Assembly: GCA_002435865.1 (NCBI GenBank)
Contig: DIWV01000001.1
Span: forward strand, 82,378 to 146,377
Source of the DNA: Cloacimonetes bacterium UBA6097
GTDB lineage: Bacteria > Cloacimonadota > Cloacimonadia > Cloacimonadales > Cloacimonadaceae
DNA: 64,000 nt
Reading direction: 5' to 3'
The notes below the pieces were generated by a model that was not told where the DNA came from, ran no database searches, and saw only the letters and a list, made by a program, of their open reading frames with translations. Below are positions 17,784 through 27,683 of the stretch, piece after piece; the first letter of the stretch is position 1, and each line of letters begins with the position of its first letter. The position numbers and the translations under genes are program-made.

Positions 17784-20700
17784 TTTCTCTATCTAAATTA
17801 TAACGTTTCATCTTCTTTATTAAGCCCTGTCGGGATAATCCCAATTCCTTTGACGCTAAAGTCTGATTCCAATTACTTTCCTTCAATACATCCAGAATAA
17901 ACTTGCGCTCCAATTCTTCTATAGCATCCTTCAACGAAGTCTTTCGGGTAAGTAATTGAATTGTCTGTGTATTTTCAACATATTTATAAACTTCTTCAGA
18001 TAAATCTGCCGGCTTAATAAACGTATTATCTTCAACCAGGGTTACAGCTCTCTCGATCTCATTTTCTAACTGCCGGACATTACCGGGCCATTCATAACGT
18101 TCAAGGCACTTCATCGCTTCGTCAGTAATACCTGACACGTTTTTGTTGATGCGCTTATTATATTTATCAAGAAAATGTATGGCCAGTAAAGGGATGTCAC
18201 CAGGTCTTTCATACAGAGGAGGAACATCAATTTTAATAACATTGAGGCGATAATACAAGTCAAGACGGAAATCACCTTTTTTAACTTTATCCAGTAATGA
18301 AACATTAGTAGCACAAATCACGCGCACATTTACTTTCTCTGTTTTTGTCGAACCAACTCGCTTTATTTCTCCTTCCTGTAAAAATCTGAGTAATTTTGAC
18401 TGTGTAGATAAACTGATATCAGATATTTCATCCAGAAAGAAAGTACCACCATCAGCAATTTCAAATAAACCCTTCTTATCATAGGCTGCACCTGTAAAAG
18501 CGCCTTTTACATGTCCAAAGAGTTCACTTTCCAACAAAGTCTCAGGCAACGCACCGCAATACTGCGCAACAAATGCTTTGTTGCGTCTATTGCTGCTGTA
18601 ATGAAGAGCTCTGGCAATAAGTTCTTTTCCTGTTCCGCTCGGACCATCTAAAAGAACACTTGTGGGAGTGTCTTTAATCTTTTCAATAATTTCGAAGATA
18701 TTTACCATTGAAGGACTTTTACCTATGATATTGGAATAAATATTCCCGGCATTCAGTTGTTCTCTGATAATAGCATGAGTTTTTTCAAGATTAGAAGTTC
18801 TGATATTTTCGATGATAACTATAATCTGGTTTGATAGAGCGTTAAGTAAATTTATTACTCTCTCCGGGAAATAGTGCGAACCATGCCTGCTAAAGAGTAA
18901 AACTACACCTATTGCATTATTGCGCATGGATAGTGGGATAAGAAGTATGTTATTGTATTCAGGAGCAAAGTGCGGTTGCTTCAAATTTAAAAGATTATTG
19001 TCAGTCCAGGCTTGCCGGCATAAATCCATGAAAGTATCATAATATTCATCATTCTGAGAATATTCATGGAATACCTTGTAATCCCAGGATTCAGGAACTG
19101 AAGGATTGTTATGCAAACAGAGGATGCCGCCATCAGCTTCTGATATATCTATTAATGAAGAAAGTGCTTGTTCAATCAGAACATCCAAATCTGTAATTGT
19201 ATTCAATTTCTGAGTGATTTCATAAAACTGGTTAAGCAGAGTTTCTTCAAATTTGGCATCACTAACCTGCGACGAATAATCCCTGCTTATTTTCTGAATC
19301 AGAATATCATTTTGTTCTAATAACTTGATGGAACCAAATTGCTGGATAATTTTCTTATTATTTTTTAATATCTGCAAAGCTTGTTCCCATTCCTTTTGCT
19401 CGTTTAGGATACTGGCCAGTTCATAATTTGCCAATGAGAGTTCATAATTATTATTTGTTTCTACGAAGAGCCTGATAGCTTCATTGAGCTGTTCTTTTGC
19501 CTGTTCCAGATTCCTTCTTTCTAACAAAGCCCTCAGGTAAAAAGCCCTGCCCAATTCAAAAGGATGATTAATCTCTGAGGCTAATTTCATTAATTGAGTT
19601 ATATAATAGTCAGCACTTTCGTAATTTCTTGTCATGATAAAGTAATAAGCTTGCTGCTGGCATCCTTCAATTATTTTGTCTTTGGCATTCAGGGCTTTAA
19701 AAAAATCAAAGCTTTCAACAAGATAGCTATATGCTTCTTTAAATCTATGCAGTTTCGTCAGGGCAGAACCAATATTACCATATAGCTCAGCTTTAATAAA
19801 TTCATCACTTACAGTTGGAAGCATCTCCAGACCTTTGAAATACAAATCATAAGCGAGGTTTAGTTCGCCTTGTTTTTCATAAAGCTCTCCCAAATTATTA
19901 AAAGAGCGTAAAAGTCCTTCTGTAAAGTTATTCTCCTGAGATTTAGTGATAGCCTGTTCATAATTTTCAATTGCCTGATTCCAATTTCCCTTTTTAAAAT
20001 ACAGAGCTCCAAGATTGTTTAATGAAGCTACTATATTTCTAAAGAAATTGAAATTGATGGCGGTTTCCAGAGATTTCTTTAAAGCAATTTCTGCCTGGAT
20101 AAAGTTATTATGGTCCATCCAGGTAACGCCTATATTATTGTAAATGTTGGTAATATTATATGGTTCACTCAGTAATTTCTGGATTTTAAGTGCCTCTTCA
20201 AGATAATAAAGAGATTTTTCACGATCTCCTTTATCATCCATTAACCCACCTAAATTATTGTAGCAGACAGATATTCCGTTGAGGTTATAGTTTTCTTTTT
20301 CAAGATTTAAACTCTTAATAAAAAACTGTTCACTTTTTTCCCATTCTCCCTGAAACATATATAAAACGCCCAGATTGTTATATACCGCTGCTAAACCGTT
20401 AAAATTGGTAGCAAGGTTATACATGGTTTCTGCTTCCTTAAATACACTTTCAGCTTGTTCATACTCGTTGATATAATAGTGTATTCTACCTTTAATCTTC
20501 TTGGCATCTCCCTGTATTTTGTAACGTGTTTTTTTATCCTCAATATTTGACATGCTATGAAAAACTTCATCGAGAATATTTAAGCCTTCCTCAAATTGCT
20601 CTGTTTCAGTTAGTATTTCAGCCTTTTGAAGCAATATTTTTGACTTCCAGATTGGTTCTATGGTCGTAGGTGAGTACTTTTTAATAACTTCAAGGGCAAA

Positions 20701-22056
20701 ATTTGAAGAATTTATTGCAAACAGATTACTGGCAAGCAAGAATATTATTTCTTCTGCAGGTAGTTTATGAGTTGTACATAGCTGAAGACATTGCCTGAAA
20801 TACTCTACAGCTTTATCCTTTTGATTCAGATTTGAATAGGTTATGCCTATGTTTTTTGTTACATTCAGCATTTCGTTAGGTTCAGCTTGGAATGGTAATA
20901 TATACTGGTTCATCACCAGAAGCGAATCGTTATCTATCAATTTATTTAGTTCTCTTAAAGCTTCTTTAAAGAGATCCGTATCATAACTTTTTATATATTG
21001 ATGTATCTTTGTTCTCAGTTGGATGCAGCAGTTAATTTTTGCAGAATAATCAAGCGCTTTTAGAAACACAGATTCCAGTTTTTCGCTATCAAGTCCTTTC
21101 ATCCAACTGGAAAAAGATAACTTCTTATGAATTAGCCAATTGTCCTCAATCTGGTAAATCAAATCTGCTTTCTTAAGTTTCTCTAAATCCTGAGAGATTG
21201 TCTTACTCCCATATACTTTTTTCAGCGATTCAAGATTAGAGAATCCATCCAGAAGAAATATGAAAATCAACAACTTTTTTTGTGTCTCTGATATTTCATT
21301 CAAGCTATTGAGATATATATCTTCAGTATTGTAATGTTTTGATATATAGTTAGAAACATCAAAGTTCTTAGTTTTCACTTTTGACATGTCAGTCAAAATC
21401 GTCTTGATTATTAAGAGATTTCCTTCAGATATGTTTTTTAGAATCTCACTGTCTTTTGCATAAGCTATATGTGAATCGGGAAAAGATTTTTGAATTAAGA
21501 ATTCAATGTTCTCAATACCTAAAGGATGAAGATATTCCACATCAGAAAAAGGAAACAACTTTTTATGGGAAAGAGCAATTATCTGAATACAAGAATCTTC
21601 TGCATATTGAACAATATATTGTAAAAAATCCCGGCTATATTGGTCTAAAATATCACAATCATCTATGATAAAAAGGCAAGATTTTAAAGCGTCTTTTTGA
21701 GTTATTTTATCTGATAAATAATAAAAGAAATCATATTTATTGCCAGAAATCAAATCCCTGTCATGCTTAAAGCATATTTCCTCTATTTCTTTTTCACTCA
21801 GTGTAGTCAGATTCTTGAGTAAATCGACTAAATGATTATCCCAAAAAGGATGAGGTGAATAGCGAATAATAGTTTTATAATTGTCTTTGAGAGACTCAAT
21901 CATGGGATCAATAAGAAATGTCTTGCCACTTCCGGGACTGCCTATTAACTCAAACAAATGACTCTGTTTGGCGTTCTTTAAAACATCATGAATACTTGAT
22001 TGCATAAAGCGGTCTTGAATAAACTGGTGAATAATCTGTGTAATCGTTTCTGGCAT
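17767..22056 (-). CDS. Very large transcription activator: STAND-like ATPase + TPR array + GAF + sigma54 AAA+ + Fis HTH
   Basis: The 1429-residue protein has five modules. First is an N-terminal P-loop ATPase with Walker A GSPGSGKT at 39-46 and Walker B LFIIDDCD at 128-135. Next comes a long helical TPR array (about 390-930) with repeated A..YNNLG patterns, then a GAF domain (about 960-1095). The sigma54-interaction AAA+ domain starts near 1110, with Walker A GPSGTGKE 1138-1145, GAFTGA 1185-1190 and Walker B GGTFFLDE 1203-1210. A Fis-type HTH lies at about 1388-1425. GAFTGA contacts sigma54, so activation of sigma54 promoters is expected. The front half resembles MalT/LAL-type sensors. It is divergent from mtgA, overlaps dinG, and I see no clear -24/-12 promoter in nearby spacers. 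Confidence 0.9.
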   Translation of the reverse strand: MPETITQIIHQFIQDRFMQSSIHDVLKNAKQSHLFELIGSPGSGKTFLIDPMIESLKDNYKTIIRYSPHPFWDNHLVDLLKNLTTLSEKEIEEICFKHDRDLISGNKYDFFYYLSDKITQKDALKSCLFIIDDCDILDQYSRDFLQYIVQYAEDSCIQIIALSHKKLFPFSDVEYLHPLGIENIEFLIQKSFPDSHIAYAKDSEILKNISEGNLLIIKTILTDMSKVKTKNFDVSNYISKHYNTEDIYLNSLNEISETQKKLLIFIFLLDGFSNLESLKKVYGSKTISQDLEKLKKADLIYQIEDNWLIHKKLSFSSWMKGLDSEKLESVFLKALDYSAKINCCIQLRTKIHQYIKSYDTDLFKEALRELNKLIDNDSLLVMNQYILPFQAEPNEMLNVTKNIGITYSNLNQKDKAVEYFRQCLQLCTTHKLPAEEIIFLLASNLFAINSSNFALEVIKKYSPTTIEPIWKSKILLQKAEILTETEQFEEGLNILDEVFHSMSNIEDKKTRYKIQGDAKKIKGRIHYYINEYEQAESVFKEAETMYNLATNFNGLAAVYNNLGVLYMFQGEWEKSEQFFIKSLNLEKENYNLNGISVCYNNLGGLMDDKGDREKSLYYLEEALKIQKLLSEPYNITNIYNNIGVTWMDHNNFIQAEIALKKSLETAINFNFFRNIVASLNNLGALYFKKGNWNQAIENYEQAITKSQENNFTEGLLRSFNNLGELYEKQGELNLAYDLYFKGLEMLPTVSDEFIKAELYGNIGSALTKLHRFKEAYSYLVESFDFFKALNAKDKIIEGCQQQAYYFIMTRNYESADYYITQLMKLASEINHPFELGRAFYLRALLERRNLEQAKEQLNEAIRLFVETNNNYELSLANYELASILNEQKEWEQALQILKNNKKIIQQFGSIKLLEQNDILIQKISRDYSSQVSDAKFEETLLNQFYEITQKLNTITDLDVLIEQALSSLIDISEADGGILCLHNNPSVPESWDYKVFHEYSQNDEYYDTFMDLCRQAWTDNNLLNLKQPHFAPEYNNILLIPLSMRNNAIGVVLLFSRHGSHYFPERVINLLNALSNQIIVIIENIRTSNLEKTHAIIREQLNAGNIYSNIIGKSPSMVNIFEIIEKIKDTPTSVLLDGPSGTGKELIARALHYSSNRRNKAFVAQYCGALPETLLESELFGHVKGAFTGAAYDKKGLFEIADGGTFFLDEISDISLSTQSKLLRFLQEGEIKRVGSTKTEKVNVRVICATNVSLLDKVKKGDFRLDLYYRLNVIKIDVPPLYERPGDIPLLAIHFLDKYNKRINKNVSGITDEAMKCLERYEWPGNVRQLENEIERAVTLVEDNTFIKPADLSEEVYKYVENTQTIQLLTRKTSLKDAIEELERKFILDVLKESNWNQTLASKELGLSRQGLIKKMKRYNLDRENGSKS

Positions 22057-22081
22057 GATTACCTCATTAAGTGCATTTTAG

Positions 22082-22123
22082 TTTACACTGTATACTGTAA
22101 AAAAAGGTTACACTATTTGTCAA
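22082..22123 (-). promoter_or_regulatory. Putative promoter and dyad operator of the sigma54 activator gene
   Basis: On the minus strand TTGACA (22123-22118) is followed after 18 bases by TACAGT (22099-22094). An inverted repeat TTTACA-N8-TGTAAA at 22082-22101 covers the -10, as an operator would. It lies about 25 bases before the gene start. The hexamers look like a vegetative-type promoter, so the activator itself would not need sigma54. Inference only. Confidence 0.5.
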
Positions 22124-22218
22124 GTATTATGTAAACGCAGCAAATAAGATTTTTAATTCAAGCATATAAACTTACAAACAGCACTCATTTACCTATTACT
22201 TCACGGTAAGAATTTACA

Positions 22219-22286
22219 GGGAGTCATCAGGGAGAAAGTCCCTGATGACTCCCTGATGACTCCCTGATGACTCCCTGATGACTCTC
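22219..22286. repeat. 11-bp-period palindromic element, copy B (asymmetric)
   Basis: There is one left unit GGGAGTCATCA (22219-22229), a centre GGGAGAAAGTCCC (22230-22242), and four right units TGATGACTCCC (22243-22286), the last degenerate (ending CTCTC). It lies in the divergent spacer between the sigma54 activator and mtgA, 42 bases before the mtgA ATG. The one-versus-four unit count shows that copy number varies independently on each arm. Confidence 0.92.
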
Positions 22287-22328
22287 TGTGTCAGCTAAGA
22301 GATAAATAGGATTAGGAAGGATTAGAAA

Positions 22329-23054
22329 ATGATTGACTTTATCATTGAAACAAAACTTAATGTAAACGGAAAATGTTTGATGAAAAAGAAGAAAAGAACT
22401 AGTCTCAACAAGATAATGGTATTCATCCTGAGAATTCATTTATGGTTTTGGGGAATTGTTGCTTTTCTATGTCTTCTATATCAGGTAGTTAATCCACAGT
22501 TAACACCTATTATGCTTCACAGATATTTTATTCGGGGGTATAGTTGGCATAAAAGGTACTACATGCCTTTAAAGAAAATCCCTGCAAGATGTGAGAAGAT
22601 GGTTATGGTTTTGGAAGACCCGAATTTTTATAAACATTTTGGGTTTGAATGGAAAGCCGTTCAAACTGCCTGGAAGAGAAATAAGAAGGCAGGGAGAATT
22701 AGATTTGGTGCCAGCACCATCAGCAATCAGTTGGCAAGGACTCTGTTTTTAACAACACATCGTAATTATTTCAGGAAGTATTTGGAAATACAGGTAACAA
22801 TCATTATGGAATTAATGATGACAAAGCGGCGTATGATGGAGCTGTATCTTAATTATATTGAATGGGGGAAAGGTGTATATGGGATTGAGACCGCATCAAG
22901 ATATTATTATGGATGCAGTGTCAGGAAGCTTAATCAGGAACAAACAAAGAAATTGATATCGATATTAACTACGCCGATAAGATATTCACCCCAGACATAT
23001 TATAAGAGTCGATCGGCTTTGCAAAGATATAATATGTTGCAGCGGATTTATTAA
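22329..23054 (+). CDS. mtgA: Monofunctional peptidoglycan glycosyltransferase (GT51)
   Basis: MtgA polymerises lipid II into glycan strands at the periplasmic face. The 241-residue protein has one membrane anchor (about 32-55) and a GT51 domain. The first catalytic Glu is in LEDPNFYKHFGFEW near residue 96; GASTISNQLARTLFL and ELMMTKRRMMELYLNYIEWGKGVYGIETASRYYYG follow. AGGATTAG precedes the ATG at 22329; an ATG 51 bases later (MKKKKRTS) is a possible alternative start. The DUF2851 gene begins one base after the stop. Confidence 0.93.
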   Translation: MIDFIIETKLNVNGKCLMKKKKRTSLNKIMVFILRIHLWFWGIVAFLCLLYQVVNPQLTPIMLHRYFIRGYSWHKRYYMPLKKIPARCEKMVMVLEDPNFYKHFGFEWKAVQTAWKRNKKAGRIRFGASTISNQLARTLFLTTHRNYFRKYLEIQVTIIMELMMTKRRMMELYLNYIEWGKGVYGIETASRYYYGCSVRKLNQEQTKKLISILTTPIRYSPQTYYKSRSALQRYNMLQRIY

Positions 23055-23055
23055 G

Positions 23056-24375
23056 ATGGAACTTCAGGAAAAATTTCTGCATCACATATGGGACCAAAGA
23101 CATCTTATACCGGATTTAAAAACAGTTAATGGCAAGCAAGTAAAAGTAATTTATCAGGGTCAGTACAATACATCAAACGGTCCCGATTTTAAAAATGTGA
23201 TATTAATATTGGATGGAGAAACAATCCAGGGTGATGTTGAAATTCATCACAGAACTTATGACTGGATTTCCCACCAACATCATGAAGATCCGGCATATAA
23301 TAATACTATATTACATGTTGTGCTTGAACATAAATCAAATCTTGAATATACAATTAAAGAAGATGCAGAAAAAATTGATGTATTGGAACTTAAAGACCAA
23401 ATTGATATGGATATTGCAAAACTCTTTGCACAATATTCTGAAAATCCGAACAGACATCAGGTTGGTATATGTGACTTTTTTAAACTTACTTCCAAAGACC
23501 AAGTTTTACCATTAGTAAAATCACATGGGTGGGATAGATTTGCACGTAAATGCGGCAGATTTAATGCTGAATTACATTTCGACGGATTTGACCAGCTCTT
23601 GTATAATGGATTTATGGAATCTATGGGTTATGAAAAGAACAAGTTCAATACTATCTCCATAGCTCATCATTTTACCTGGGACAGGCTGCAGGAATGGAGA
23701 AGCAAAGGACTTGATTCAATTACACTTGCAGCTATCTGGTTAAATTATTCAGGCCTTTTAAATGCAGCAGAAAAGACACTAAAAGATGATTTGCACAATT
23801 CATTGAAAAGAGCTTATGAATATCAGACTTTTACAACTGATAACAGTCAGTTTAAATGGAATTTATTCAGAATCAGACCAGCTAACCACCCGATAAAAAG
23901 AATTATTCAGGCAAGTATTGTCATTGTTAATTTATTAGATTCGGGCTTTCTCAATACAATATTGCAAGCGCTTGACCCAAGCCGTGGACTGAGCAACAAA
24001 GAAACTATAGCTAAAATAAAAAACAAGATTTTCAAGGTTAACTCTGAAATAAATGGAATTGAAAAAATCGGTGAGCAGTTTTGCCTAACCATAATAGGGA
24101 ATATAGTTTTACCAATATTGTACCTATACGCTGGCAAAACTAATGTTAAAGAACTGCAAAGAAAAATCGAAGATATTTATTATGATTTCCCTCCTCTTGG
24201 TGATAATTATATAACTAATTTTATGAAGGATTATATGGAACCTTCATACAATAAACAGATTAATTCCAGGTATATCTATCAACAAGGTTTGATGAATATT
24301 TATTACAGATTCTGTAATTACAGATTATGTGACTTTTGCATAGCTGACAAAGAAAAGATAATACAAAGTCTTTAA
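23056..24375 (+). CDS. DUF2851 family protein
   Basis: This 439-residue cytosolic protein has no signal or membrane segment. The N-terminal blocks QYNTSNGPDFKNVILILDG, GDVEIHHRTYDWISHQHHEDP and YNNTILHVVLEHK match the DUF2851 family, frequent in Bacteroidetes relatives. The D..GDVEIH..H pattern resembles a PD-(D/E)xK nuclease-like core, but no activity is established. It may therefore be a nucleic-acid-related protein (inference). It is tightly packed between mtgA and the FHA/ABC gene. Confidence 0.82.
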   Translation: MELQEKFLHHIWDQRHLIPDLKTVNGKQVKVIYQGQYNTSNGPDFKNVILILDGETIQGDVEIHHRTYDWISHQHHEDPAYNNTILHVVLEHKSNLEYTIKEDAEKIDVLELKDQIDMDIAKLFAQYSENPNRHQVGICDFFKLTSKDQVLPLVKSHGWDRFARKCGRFNAELHFDGFDQLLYNGFMESMGYEKNKFNTISIAHHFTWDRLQEWRSKGLDSITLAAIWLNYSGLLNAAEKTLKDDLHNSLKRAYEYQTFTTDNSQFKWNLFRIRPANHPIKRIIQASIVIVNLLDSGFLNTILQALDPSRGLSNKETIAKIKNKIFKVNSEINGIEKIGEQFCLTIIGNIVLPILYLYAGKTNVKELQRKIEDIYYDFPPLGDNYITNFMKDYMEPSYNKQINSRYIYQQGLMNIYYRFCNYRLCDFCIADKEKIIQSL

Positions 24376-24392
24376 AAAAGTGTGAGTGGAAA

Positions 24393-27300
24393 ATGAGAAG
24401 AGATTCAATCAATCTAAGTCGCTCAAATCTTGAAAGACGCAAAAAGACAATAGACATGGTAACTCGTCTATACGTCCACATCATAAAACTTGAAAGAGAA
24501 ATATCCACTCAGGAAATTAACATACTATTTACGCTCCTGATAGACTTATTCCGACATCTTGATGTTTCCTGGGAAGTCTACGTAAGGGAAATAATTGAAA
24601 GTGAATACGATTATGATGAAGTAGTAGATTATCTTAACAAACATCTGATTCAATTAGATAAAATACGGATTGTATTAAGTTTAATCATTATGGCTAACAC
24701 TGACAGCGATTTTGAGATATCAGAGATCACCAGCATCCTGGATATATGCAAGAAGTTTAATCTTAATACTGATGGATTTATGAATCTGATAAATTATTTT
24801 GAATTTAAAACAAAGGAAATTGTAACTATTCCTTATGACCAATCTTTTGTAAATGCATATAACTCATTGTTTTCTGATTATCTGATTTTCGGCAGGGATA
24901 ACGATGCTGATATTCAATTTAGAAGCACTGGGATTACGAGTCATGAACTACTTCTGTTAGCAATAGATTATTACCAATTTGTTGCAATAGGTTCAACAGC
25001 AAATATTTTGTTAAACGGTGTAAAACTTTTACCCGGCAGATTATATTTATTGCCGAAAGACGCTAAAATTCATATCGGAGATATTCTTTTTGATAGAAAT
25101 ATTCTATGGAAAATGTATGATGCACGAGACAGAAAAGATGAGATTGCTTTCAAAAAAGCAGATTATGATTTCGTTGTTATATGCCAATCCAACTATTATA
25201 CTTTTAAAATAAACAGTGGCATTGTTTATCTGAACGGTAAAACAATGCAGCCTAATCGTGATTATCATGTGCGGTTTGATGATACTTTGCAAATAAAAGG
25301 ATACTCTCCTTTTCAGCTGCAGGATATCATCAGAGAACGTTCCAGGATTGGTGTAGACAATATTGTCCCGCATGAATTGTATATCAATTATGAGAATGAT
25401 TACTATTATATTTCTCACAACGAATCTTCACGTACACTTGCTTTTATTGAAGTCAAAGACAATCAATTCTTTTTATATCCACCCAAAAGGGGTTGGGATG
25501 TATTTTTAAATGAACAAAAAATAACTGAAATAGCTCAACTGCGCATTAATGTTGATACCTTAACGATAAACAAACATCATTTTAAAATCAACACATTTTA
25601 CGACCTGATAGAAATTCCGTTCGAGTTAGACCAACTGTCTGTAGTTGATATTAAGCACTTTTTCCCTGATGGACAGATAGCCTTAGACAGCATCTCTTTT
25701 GATATTAAGAAAGGTCAATTAATTGGAATAATGGGGCAAAGTGGTTGCGGGAAATCAACATTAGTAAAAACAATAAGTGCAGAAATTATTCCAACCTATG
25801 GTGAAGTAAGGATAGATGGAAAAGACCTTTATAATAATATTACTTACTTCACACAACATTTCGGCTATGTTCCCCAGGATGATTTGCTGTATCCATATCT
25901 TACAGTTTATGAAAACCTGCTTTATCGCGGTAAATTAAGAATGCCAAAGATCTCTACGGCTTATTTAAACATCAAGATAAATAATATTCTTAATCAAACC
26001 AATCTTATGCATAGAAAGAACACAAGGGTCGGCGATTTTAAAAAGAAGTTTCTTAGTGGGGGGGAAAGAAAAAGACTTAATATAGCTTTGGAATTACTTT
26101 TTGAACCAACAGTAATAATCTGCGATGAACCTACATCCGGATTATCTTTTAGTGATACAGAACAAGTTTTAGATATTTTAAAAGCGCTTTCTGAACAAGG
26201 TAAACTTGTGATTATTACTATACATCAGCCATCAGTTAGTATTTTCCAGAAATTTGACCGGATTTTGTTAATGGATATGTCTGGCAAACAGGTATATTAT
26301 GGAACTCCCAAAGACTGTTTTAACTATTTTGATGAAGAATTAAATCAAATCACAGTTAGTAAAACTGAGATCTTACAAAAGAAACAAGCTTTAGCGACAG
26401 ATTATATGTATGATATCATTGCATATCCTGAGTACGATGATAAAGGGGACCTGATCTTCGAGCAAGTTAATAAAATGATTGTTGCTAAGCGTAAGTTTAA
26501 TCCTGAATATTGGCGCGATAAATTCAAACGCAGGATGCTTTATGAGATTATCCATCATGAAATAAAAATCAAAGAGAAAAATGAACCAATACTAAAGAAA
26601 GTCAAAAGGCAGTTCGACTGGAAATCACTTTATGTTCAATTCATAAATTTTACAATCCGTAATTTTACTATGAAAGTACGTAATAAAACCAATATCATGA
26701 TCACATTTATGGAAGCACCATTACTGGCTCTGATAATTGGATTTATTTTGAGACTGGCACCTTCTGTGGATCAATACTCATATTATAAAAATATAAACAT
26801 GGGCACCCATGTTTTTGTATCATTGATAGTATTCATATTCCTGGGATTATCAAACAGCATTGAAGAGATTTATGATGAAAGGAAAATGGTCCTGAGAGAA
26901 AAATTAATGAACCTTAAAATGAGTTATTACCTCTTCTCTAAAATTATATCCCTATCCATATTTTCAGCAATCCAGGTTTTACTATATTTTCTGGTTACAA
27001 GTGTCGTGTTAGGATTACATGGCGTAACCTTTATTACATTGATTTACTATTTTATGGCTGCTGTTGTGGGTTTTTCAATTGGGTTAACAACTTCTACATT
27101 TTTAAAAGATAATAAATCAATTATTAACATTATGCCGTTGATTTTGATACCTCAAATAATTTTTGGGGGTGCTATTATTGAATATGAAAAAATGAATCGA
27201 AATCTAACTTTGATGAATCAAAGCCCTATTCCTGAAGTTGTTCAGTTTATTCCCACCCGCTGGTTGTTTGAAGGTCTAACAACTTCAGTTGCAAAACAAA

Positions 27301-27665
27301 ATGTATATCAGAGAAAACTTCTCAAGGTAGAAAAAAAGAGATTGACATTAGAGCAGCGATATAAAGAAAATGAAATTGATTATAATGAGTATCTGGGAAG
27401 CACTGATAGATTATACAGATTAAAAACTCAAATTGCTGAGCGTTGGCCAGAAGAGAAATACTCAAATTCGTATTTAAACTTTAGTGTTAATATGATGGAT
27501 GGGAGATTTTTCAATGTTAAGAAGAATGTCTTTTTATCCAGCTATAAAATAATTGGTAAGTACATTATAAGGACATGGAATTTTAATGCTATGATTTTGA
27601 TGTTGTATATATTATTATTTAACTTCATTACTTTGGTAAAACTGAAATACTATTTTAAAGAATAG
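24393..27665 (+). CDS. ABC exporter fusion: N-terminal helical + FHA-like domains, ATPase, ABCG-type membrane domain
   Basis: This is a 1090-residue single-chain half transporter. Residues 1-145 are helical and TerB-like; 160-240 resemble an FHA phospho-threonine reader (FGRDNDADIQ, then SHELLLL). A further FHA-like beta segment lies at about 255-390. The ATPase has Walker A GQSGCGKST near 448, signature LSGGERKR near 554 and a CDEPTSGLS Walker B. About six membrane helices follow from about 755, as in ABCG proteins. Mycobacterial Rv1747 has a related FHA-ABC layout. Cargo is unknown. It overlaps the next lipoprotein frame closely and probably works with it. Confidence 0.88.
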   Translation: MRRDSINLSRSNLERRKKTIDMVTRLYVHIIKLEREISTQEINILFTLLIDLFRHLDVSWEVYVREIIESEYDYDEVVDYLNKHLIQLDKIRIVLSLIIMANTDSDFEISEITSILDICKKFNLNTDGFMNLINYFEFKTKEIVTIPYDQSFVNAYNSLFSDYLIFGRDNDADIQFRSTGITSHELLLLAIDYYQFVAIGSTANILLNGVKLLPGRLYLLPKDAKIHIGDILFDRNILWKMYDARDRKDEIAFKKADYDFVVICQSNYYTFKINSGIVYLNGKTMQPNRDYHVRFDDTLQIKGYSPFQLQDIIRERSRIGVDNIVPHELYINYENDYYYISHNESSRTLAFIEVKDNQFFLYPPKRGWDVFLNEQKITEIAQLRINVDTLTINKHHFKINTFYDLIEIPFELDQLSVVDIKHFFPDGQIALDSISFDIKKGQLIGIMGQSGCGKSTLVKTISAEIIPTYGEVRIDGKDLYNNITYFTQHFGYVPQDDLLYPYLTVYENLLYRGKLRMPKISTAYLNIKINNILNQTNLMHRKNTRVGDFKKKFLSGGERKRLNIALELLFEPTVIICDEPTSGLSFSDTEQVLDILKALSEQGKLVIITIHQPSVSIFQKFDRILLMDMSGKQVYYGTPKDCFNYFDEELNQITVSKTEILQKKQALATDYMYDIIAYPEYDDKGDLIFEQVNKMIVAKRKFNPEYWRDKFKRRMLYEIIHHEIKIKEKNEPILKKVKRQFDWKSLYVQFINFTIRNFTMKVRNKTNIMITFMEAPLLALIIGFILRLAPSVDQYSYYKNINMGTHVFVSLIVFIFLGLSNSIEEIYDERKMVLREKLMNLKMSYYLFSKIISLSIFSAIQVLLYFLVTSVVLGLHGVTFITLIYYFMAAVVGFSIGLTTSTFLKDNKSIINIMPLILIPQIIFGGAIIEYEKMNRNLTLMNQSPIPEVVQFIPTRWLFEGLTTSVAKQNVYQRKLLKVEKKRLTLEQRYKENEIDYNEYLGSTDRLYRLKTQIAERWPEEKYSNSYLNFSVNMMDGRFFNVKKNVFLSSYKIIGKYIIRTWNFNAMILMLYILLFNFITLVKLKYYFKE

Positions 27666-27683
27666 ATGTTACCAGGAGGAAAA

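Noticed and set aside
22057..22328. Sigma54 -24/-12 promoter for mtgA next to the sigma54 activator
   Set aside because: No TGGCAC-N5-TTGC pattern could be found in this spacer on either strand by eye.
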